This document shows, piece by piece, positions 59,144 to 64,000 of a stretch of 64,000 nt of DNA. This DNA is from UBA1756 sp045222555 (GTDB taxonomy: Bacteria > Bacteroidota > Bacteroidia > Bacteroidales > WCHB1-69). Position 1 is the first letter of the stretch, and each line of letters opens with the position of its first letter. A program made the position numbers and the translations under genes. A model generated the notes under the pieces. It made no database searches. It was given only the letters and a program-made list of their open reading frames with translations, and was not told the origin of the DNA. The DNA lies in assembly GCA_045222555.1 (NCBI GenBank), contig JBGUYY010000117.1:1-64000 (forward strand). The letters run 5' to 3'.

Positions 59144-59572
59144 TTATTTTACACCATTTTTTTGTTTCCAAACTTGGTAGAAATCAGGGGTTTGCAGTAC
59201 AAGCTGGCGGTTCATATCCAGAAAAACCTGCACAGAATGGCCGGTGGCGGCCAGTTGGTGGGTGTCAAGATCGTAGATGGCGTAGTCGAAGATGATTTTG
59301 GCGGCATCGGAGGGGCGGTAGGTGATCACGATGCGGGCCTGATGTTCGTATTGCAGGGGTTGTTTGTAGTTGAGGTGCAGTTCCACGAGTGGTGCGAAGA
59401 AGCCCTGTTCGTAGATGCGGAGGTATTCCAAGCCATATTTTTTGCCAAAGGCTTCACGTGCATCCTCGAAGTATTTTACGTAGGTGCCGTGCCACACAAT
59501 CGCCATGGAGTCCACTTCGCTGAAGCGGATGTCGATGATTTTTTCGGCTGAAAGTACGGGTGGATTTTCCAT
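59144..59572 (-). CDS. hotdog-fold acyl-CoA/acyl-ACP thioesterase
   Basis: 142 residues of the 4-hydroxybenzoyl-CoA thioesterase/YbgC group. The catalytic block is FSEVDSMAIVWHGTYVKYFE, where the Asp is the conserved catalytic residue, followed by ARIVITYRPSDAAKIIFDY and QLAATGHSVQVFLD. It should release fatty acids from CoA or ACP. It begins 3 bases after the stop of another hotdog-fold gene, and both may feed the lipid made by the MMPL fusion cluster nearby. Confidence 0.88.
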   Translation of the reverse strand: MENPPVLSAEKIIDIRFSEVDSMAIVWHGTYVKYFEDAREAFGKKYGLEYLRIYEQGFFAPLVELHLNYKQPLQYEHQARIVITYRPSDAAKIIFDYAIYDLDTHQLAATGHSVQVFLDMNRQLVLQTPDFYQVWKQKNGVK

Positions 59573-59575
59573 AAA

Positions 59576-59989
59576 TTATTCGGTGATAAACACTTTCATG
59601 CTGCAGGTGGCCACAAGTTCTTCTTCGCAGGTTACGGTGGAATCCACCACGAGGGCGTTGGCTACGCCGGCCACCACACGAATGGAGGTGATGAGAGTTT
59701 GTCCCACCTTAGGGAGGTGATGCAGTTCGAAATGATTGATGCCACCGATAACGCCGATGGGCACATGTGCTCCGTCGGAGCAGAAGCCCACGCGGGCGGC
59801 GCTGGTCTGAGCAATGTTTTCCATCAGTCCCGTTTCACGAAGCCGTCCGTTTTCCACGAAAATGTTGTCGGGACGCACCAGCAGGTCGGTGACAAAAACG
59901 TCATCTTTACTTAATAATATATTGTCTATCATTACGATAGGCGGTTTTTGCGGAATATAGTCTTGTGCTCGGATAGGAAATTTGGGCAT
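59576..59989 (-). CDS. hotdog-fold 3-hydroxyacyl-ACP dehydratase-like protein
   Basis: 137 residues. The start IPQKPPIVMIDNILLSKDD and the central helix RETGLMENIAQTSAARVGF resemble the ApeP/FabZ-like dehydratases of aryl polyene and related lipid clusters. The conserved Glu lies in GLMENIAQ, and PIGVIGGINHFELH follows. The usual HPP of FabZ is replaced by QKPP. It may dehydrate 3-hydroxyacyl chains, but the sequence alone cannot distinguish this from another hotdog activity. It lies between der (6-base gap) and the thioesterase. Confidence 0.78.
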   Translation of the reverse strand: MPKFPIRAQDYIPQKPPIVMIDNILLSKDDVFVTDLLVRPDNIFVENGRLRETGLMENIAQTSAARVGFCSDGAHVPIGVIGGINHFELHHLPKVGQTLITSIRVVAGVANALVVDSTVTCEEELVATCSMKVFITE

Positions 59990-59995
59990 GATATT

Positions 59996-61300
59996 TTATT
60001 TTTGTCGGAAATAGATTTCGATGGGAACGCCGTGGAAGTCCCATTGTTCGCGGATGCGATTTTCGAGGTAACGTTTGTAGGAGTCGCGTACGTACTGGGG
60101 CAGGTTGCAGAAGAAGGCGAAGGAGGGGACTGCGGTGGGCAGTTGGGTCACAAACTTGATGCGGATCATCTTGTCGCGGTTGATGGGCGGCGGAGTTTTC
60201 TGGATGATGGGCAGCAGATAATCGTTGAGTTCGGAGGTGGGGATGCGGCGTTGGCGGCTCTTGTGTACCGCCACGGCGGTCTCCAGCACCTTATAGATGC
60301 GCTGTTTGTTGATGACGGAAGTAAAGATGATGGGCACGTCGTCGAATGGTTCGATGCGTTTGCGCACCAGCTCCTCGTAGTTCTTGTGGGTATGGTTGTC
60401 TTTTTCGATGAGGTCCCATTTGTTCATCACGATGACGATGCCTTTTTTGTTACGGGCGCAAAGGCTGAAGATGTTGAGGTCTTGTGCATCGAAGCCGGTG
60501 GAGGCGTCGCACATGAGGATGCACACGTCGCTGCTTTCGATGGCGCGTACGGCGCGCATCACGGAGTAGAACTCCAGATCCTCCTCCACTTTTTTCTTTT
60601 TGCGCAGGCCGGCGGTGTCCACGAGGTAGAAGTCGAAGCCGTAGCCCGAATAGCGGGTGAAAATGGAGTCGCGGGTGGTGCCGGCAATAGGGGTTACGAT
60701 GTGGCGGTCTTCTCCCAAAAAAGTATTGATGATGGAAGACTTGCCGACATTCGGCTTGCCCACCACGGTAATTTTGGGCAGTTCATCGATGATATGGTCT
60801 TCCTCATGAGTGAAGTGACTCACCACAGCGTCGAGCAGGTCGCCGGTACCGCTGCCGGATACGGCGGAGATGGGGAAAATCTCATCCACGCCGAGGGCGT
60901 AGAATTCGGTATAGTCGAAAAAGTTGGAGGGACTGTCGATTTTGTTGACGGCTAAATAGAAAGGCTTTTTGGAGCGACGCAGCAGAGAGGCGATCTCCTC
61001 GTCGAGAGGGGAGAGGCCTTCGCGGCCGTCCACCACCAGCACAATCACATCCGACTCTTCGATGGCCAAGGAGGCCTGTTTGCGGATTTCTGCTTCGAAG
61101 ATGTCGGTGGATCCCACCACGTAGCCGCCGGTGTCGATCACCGAAAATTCGTAGCCGCACCAGTCTGACTTGCCGTAGTTGCGGTCGCGGGTCACACCGG
61201 CAATGCTGTCCACAATGGCCTCGCGGCTCTGGGTGAGCCGGTTGAACAGGGTGGATTTGCCGACATTCGGTCTTCCGACCAGGGATAGTATGTTGCTCAT
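59996..61300 (-). CDS. der: ribosome-assembly GTPase Der
   Basis: 434 residues with two tandem GTPase domains and a KH-like C-terminus. G1 motifs are GRPNVGKSTLFN (about 8-19) and GKPNVGKSSIINT (about 181-193). G3 motifs are DTGG and DTAGLRKK, and the NKxD motifs are NKID and NKWD. The tail (about 355-434) has LPQYVRDSYKRYLENRIR. Der acts on the 50S subunit in the cytoplasm and is essential in most bacteria. It is followed 6 bases later by the hotdog gene, and preceded by a pair of palindromes. Confidence 0.97.
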   Translation of the reverse strand: MSNILSLVGRPNVGKSTLFNRLTQSREAIVDSIAGVTRDRNYGKSDWCGYEFSVIDTGGYVVGSTDIFEAEIRKQASLAIEESDVIVLVVDGREGLSPLDEEIASLLRRSKKPFYLAVNKIDSPSNFFDYTEFYALGVDEIFPISAVSGSGTGDLLDAVVSHFTHEEDHIIDELPKITVVGKPNVGKSSIINTFLGEDRHIVTPIAGTTRDSIFTRYSGYGFDFYLVDTAGLRKKKKVEEDLEFYSVMRAVRAIESSDVCILMCDASTGFDAQDLNIFSLCARNKKGIVIVMNKWDLIEKDNHTHKNYEELVRKRIEPFDDVPIIFTSVINKQRIYKVLETAVAVHKSRQRRIPTSELNDYLLPIIQKTPPPINRDKMIRIKFVTQLPTAVPSFAFFCNLPQYVRDSYKRYLENRIREQWDFHGVPIEIYFRQK

Positions 61301-61325
61301 GTTAGTTTTAATTTTCAGGTTTTAT

Positions 61326-61353
61326 GTAGAGACGCGATGCATCACGTCTCTAC
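61326..61353. repeat. GTAGAGACG palindrome, copy 2
   Basis: Arms GTAGAGACG and CGTCTCTAC (61326-61334, 61345-61353) enclose the palindromic core GATGCATC with C-A mismatches at its edges, exactly as in copy 1. Intergenic, between yicC and der. Confidence 0.9.
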
Positions 61354-61373
61354 CTTGTTGGTTTCAGATTTAT

Positions 61374-61401
61374 GTAGAGACGGAGCATGCTCCGTCTCTA
61401 C
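61374..61401. repeat. GTAGAGACG palindrome, copy 3
   Basis: A perfect 28-base palindrome with the same arms (61374-61382, 61393-61401) and an inner core GAGCATGCTC. It lies 20 bases from copy 2, in the same orientation-neutral form. Confidence 0.9.
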
Positions 61402-61416
61402 TATTATTTTGTTGTT

Positions 61417-62289
61417 TTACAATACATTGGCCAATTGTTCTTTCAATTTCTCCACCTCGTCTTTCATCCGTACCACAATCTGTTGGATGTTGAAGTCGCA
61501 GGCCTTGGAGCCGATGGTGTTCACCTCGCGGCCCATTTCCTGCACGATGAAGCCGAGTTTTTTGCCTTGCGAGGTGGGCTCGCTCATGGTTTGCAGGAAG
61601 TAGTTGCAGTGCTTGCGCAGGCGAACTTTCTCTTCGGTGATGTCCAGTTTTTCGATGTAGAAAATCATCTCCTGCTCCATGCGGTTGGGGTCGTACTGTC
61701 CTTTCTGTTTCAGGTCTTCGAGGGCTTTGATGAACTTTTCTCTCTGGTTGACAATGCGTTGAGTCTCGAACGGTGTAATTTCGTCAATCATGGAGTCGAT
61801 GAGGCGCACGCGTTTGTCGAAGTCGGCAGCCAGCACTTTACCTTCTTGGGTGCGGAAGTCGTCGCAGTGGTCGCAGGCCTCGCAGACCGACTGGTACACC
61901 TGCTGCCACAGTTCGTCGCTGAGTTCTTCTTTGGGGGTGGAGATGACATCGGGGAGGCGCAGCATTTGCACGAAAAGGTCGCTTTCCACGGGGTTCTGGA
62001 GATTGAACGACAGTTTGACCAGTTCGTTGTAGTAGGCGCGGGCCAGTTCGGTATTGATGCTGATGGTGGGGGTTTCGTTTTTCTCCACATAGAGCGAAAA
62101 GTCGATTTTCCCGCGTTCTAACTTTTGGGCGATGAGCGAGCGGATTTCGCCCTCTTTGTCTCTGAAAATAGGAGCAATGCGGGTGGAAAGGTCCAGCTGT
62201 TTGCTGTTCAAAGTTCTGATTTCCACAACAATACTTTTGGCAGAGGCGTTGATGTTCGCTTTGCCGAAGCCAGTCATCGATTTAATCAT
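61417..62289 (-). CDS. yicC: YicC-family endoribonuclease
   Basis: 290 residues, normal for the family. The N-terminal YicC_N domain (about 1-155) starts IKSMTGFGKANINASAKSI, with SKQLDLSTRIAPIFRD. The C-terminal DUF1732 (about 205-290) has KEQLANVL at its end and GKKLGFIVQEMGREVNTIGSKA, the best-conserved stretch. E. coli YicC is an endoribonuclease that destabilises certain small RNAs. It lies 116 bases upstream of der, separated by two palindromes. Confidence 0.95.
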   Translation of the reverse strand: MIKSMTGFGKANINASAKSIVVEIRTLNSKQLDLSTRIAPIFRDKEGEIRSLIAQKLERGKIDFSLYVEKNETPTISINTELARAYYNELVKLSFNLQNPVESDLFVQMLRLPDVISTPKEELSDELWQQVYQSVCEACDHCDDFRTQEGKVLAADFDKRVRLIDSMIDEITPFETQRIVNQREKFIKALEDLKQKGQYDPNRMEQEMIFYIEKLDITEEKVRLRKHCNYFLQTMSEPTSQGKKLGFIVQEMGREVNTIGSKACDFNIQQIVVRMKDEVEKLKEQLANVL

Positions 62290-62343
62290 AATGGCAATTT
62301 TTTATGAAATAATCTACAAACCCCAATTTAGGAATTTCGGCTG

Positions 62344-62351
62344 CAAAGATA
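62344..62351 (-). promoter_or_regulatory. -7 element of yicC
   Basis: TATCTTTG on the minus strand, 54 bases before the ATG at 62289. Confidence 0.55.
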
Positions 62352-62390
62352 CGATAAAAAGTGGTGATTTGCTTCAAATATTTTTGAAAC

Positions 62391-64000
62391 TTACATTCTG
62401 TCTTTTTGCAAATCCATCACCTCACCATACTCGCCGTCCGGCTCGTCGGTAAAGTGCAGGTTGGCGGGGATGGACGCGCAGTGCGCCGCCGTGGCAAGCA
62501 GGTCGGCATCGGCATCGGTGGCCGTGACCTGCAACTCCTTTTTCACCAGCGCCAGTAACAAAGCGAATTCGCCCTGTCCGCAGTTGCGCACCAGCAGGGT
62601 GCCACTATCCGGCAGCTCTGCAATGCGACGCTTCCACTCTTCAAAATGCTTCAGCTGCGACCGCGCATGGCGCGCCACTTCCGTGCCTTTGTATATATAG
62701 TTTGATTTCACTAAATAACGGTAGTAGTCGGCTGTTTCGACATCTTTGCAAAGATTTTGATATTCAGTGATATACATTTGTCGGAAAGCGCGGGTGGTCT
62801 CTAAAAGGGTGTCGTGCTGCCGCATCGGGTGCTGAGGCGCAATGCGCGGCAATACACTCACAGTGACTTTGCCCTTCCGCAAGATGAACTCGTTTTTGGG
62901 GAAGATATGGCCGATGCCGTGCGTCACTACCGGAATGATGTCCAACTGCAGCTTGTCGGCGAGCCAGAACGCCCCCTGGTGGAAGCGCAGGATGGAGCAG
63001 TCGGCCGAGCGGGTGCCCTCGGGGAACACCAGCACCGAGTAGCCCTGCTGCACCAGCTCCTCCAATTTGGGCAGATTCTCTTCAATGCCGTCGGCCACAG
63101 GCAGAAAATCAGCGTAACGGATGATCCAGCGGTAGAAGGGACAGTTCCACACCCACTTGTTGGTCAGCACTACGATCTTGGGCGACAGCATCAGCGTGTA
63201 GAGCAGGTCGAGGTGCGCCTGATGGTTGGCAATGATGACCGCCGGCTTCTCGAAATCCTCGCCGCCAGGGTTGCGAACCTCGCATTTCACTTCGAACATC
63301 CACTGGGCAAACTTCCGGAAGATGCCCGTGACCATGCGGTGATAATGCTGCTTGACGGCCCGATTGCGCCGGAATAACAGGCGGCACACAAACGCCCACG
63401 CACTCAGGAAGAGCGACACGAGGAAGAAAATCAGGAAGGCCGTCCATGTCTTCAGCAGGTTCCACAGCGTGACGGGTACGGGTCGCAGTTCCCCTTTCAC
63501 AGAGGTCAACCATTTGAAAATCAGAGGCGGAAAGATGTAAGCCATCATCACCACCGAAAACATCCCAATGATAGTTACTTCGGCCAACGACCGCATGGCA
63601 GGATGTTTGGCGAAAATCAGCATGCCGATGCCGATGAACATGATGGTGGACGAAAGGATGATGGAGTTTTTGAACTGTGCCAGCATCTTCTTTCCAGTAC
63701 GGTATTCGTACATCACCCCTTCGGTCACAAAAATAGCATAGTCGTCGCCCTGTCCGAAGATGAAGGTGGCCAGTATGATATTGACGATGTTGAATTTAAG
63801 GTCGAAAAGTCCCATGATGCCCAAAATCCAGATCCACGCTACGGTGAGTGGAACGAAGGCGGAAAGAGCGATTTCAAGTCTGCCGAAGGAGAACAGCAGA
63901 AAGAAGAACACGATAAAGCCGCAGATGTAAAGCACATAGTCGAAATCGCCCGACAGGGCCGACACCATGCGCTGGATGACCGACGAGTCGGTGAAGGCGA
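62391..64000 (-). CDS. MMPL transporter / acyltransferase / methyltransferase fusion (partial)
   Basis: The frame stays open to the right edge, so only the last 536 residues are visible. An ATG at 63968 is internal. The visible part starts with MMPL/RND-type membrane helices (GDFDYVLYICGFIVFFFLLF, ALSAFVPLTVAWIWILGIMG) and the typical FGQGDDYAIFVTEG. A lysophospholipid acyltransferase domain follows, with NHQAHLD (HX4D), VFPEGTRSAD and FWLADKLQLDIIPVV. The end is a SAM-dependent methyltransferase-like Rossmann region (LLVRNCGQGEFALLLAL, VTATDADADLLATAA). Fusions of this order are known from aryl polyene-like lipid clusters of Bacteroidetes. It likely exports and acylates a lipid. Confidence 0.88.
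   Translation of the reverse strand, partial: AFTDSSVIQRMVSALSGDFDYVLYICGFIVFFFLLFSFGRLEIALSAFVPLTVAWIWILGIMGLFDLKFNIVNIILATFIFGQGDDYAIFVTEGVMYEYRTGKKMLAQFKNSIILSSTIMFIGIGMLIFAKHPAMRSLAEVTIIGMFSVVMMAYIFPPLIFKWLTSVKGELRPVPVTLWNLLKTWTAFLIFFLVSLFLSAWAFVCRLLFRRNRAVKQHYHRMVTGIFRKFAQWMFEVKCEVRNPGGEDFEKPAVIIANHQAHLDLLYTLMLSPKIVVLTNKWVWNCPFYRWIIRYADFLPVADGIEENLPKLEELVQQGYSVLVFPEGTRSADCSILRFHQGAFWLADKLQLDIIPVVTHGIGHIFPKNEFILRKGKVTVSVLPRIAPQHPMRQHDTLLETTRAFRQMYITEYQNLCKDVETADYYRYLVKSNYIYKGTEVARHARSQLKHFEEWKRRIAELPDSGTLLVRNCGQGEFALLLALVKKELQVTATDADADLLATAAHCASIPANLHFTDEPDGEYGEVMDLQKDRM

Overview
The window comes from a member of the Bacteroidetes, most likely an uncultured Bacteroidales species. Four lines of sequence evidence agree. 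Most intergenic regions carry the Bacteroidetes sigma factor -7 element TAnnTTTG shortly before the start codon. Four secreted proteins end in type IX secretion (T9SS) sorting domains. The gene families are typical of the phylum: a split transketolase, a C10 peptidase, a two-domain UspA, a C69 dipeptidase, and a fused MMPL transporter/acyltransferase/methyltransferase. The two tRNAs are Gly(CCC) and Ser(GGA). Nothing looks like a phage, plasmid, integron, CRISPR array or intact insertion sequence.

Left part (1-13.5 kb). A TonB-like protein is followed by a 590-base gene-free stretch of nested hairpins. Next, on the minus strand, comes a run encoding two HdrC-like proteins, a membrane HdrE/HdrD fusion and an HdrB-like protein, then the transketolase C-terminal half and an ECF sigma factor. 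elbB, an acetyltransferase with hexapeptide repeats, tRNA-Gly, a GNAT-like protein and a short-chain dehydrogenase follow. The stretch ends with an envelope-lipid operon: acyltransferase, family 9 glycosyltransferase, lpxK.

Middle part (13.5-34.6 kb). This holds an ECF sigma factor with a putative anti-sigma partner, an LptD-like outer-membrane protein divergent from an amidase, then dksA-like and lspA. A dsbD/SPOR-like pair, a UDP-sugar dehydrogenase, an ExbB / unknown membrane protein / ExbD / ExbD energy-transduction operon and tRNA-Ser follow. The rest is mostly housekeeping: a divergent GAPDH, dprA, pepT, uspA, a C69 dipeptidase and folP.

Surface-protein part (34.7-58.2 kb). A T9SS-exported endonuclease precedes a single 11.1-kb gene for a 3699-residue surface protein. 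That protein has 12 CDS-type modules, then 31 InlB-B-like modules arranged as a five-module higher-order repeat. After it come a short-chain dehydrogenase, a T9SS C10 cysteine peptidase, an outer-membrane barrel plus lipoprotein pair, an AAA/DUF4143 ATPase and a T9SS esterase. The esterase reading frame contains copies of several repeat types that otherwise lie between genes. A TPP riboswitch controls a TonB-dependent receptor that is probably a thiamin transporter.

Right part (58.3-64 kb). SIMPL protein, two hotdog-fold enzymes, der, yicC and the 3' part of the MMPL fusion gene lie on the minus strand. Two GTAGAGACG palindromes sit between der and yicC.

No single unknown defence or mobile system stands out. 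The most unusual signals are the higher-order repeat of the giant surface protein and the dispersed palindromes, one of which is translated inside a T9SS protein.
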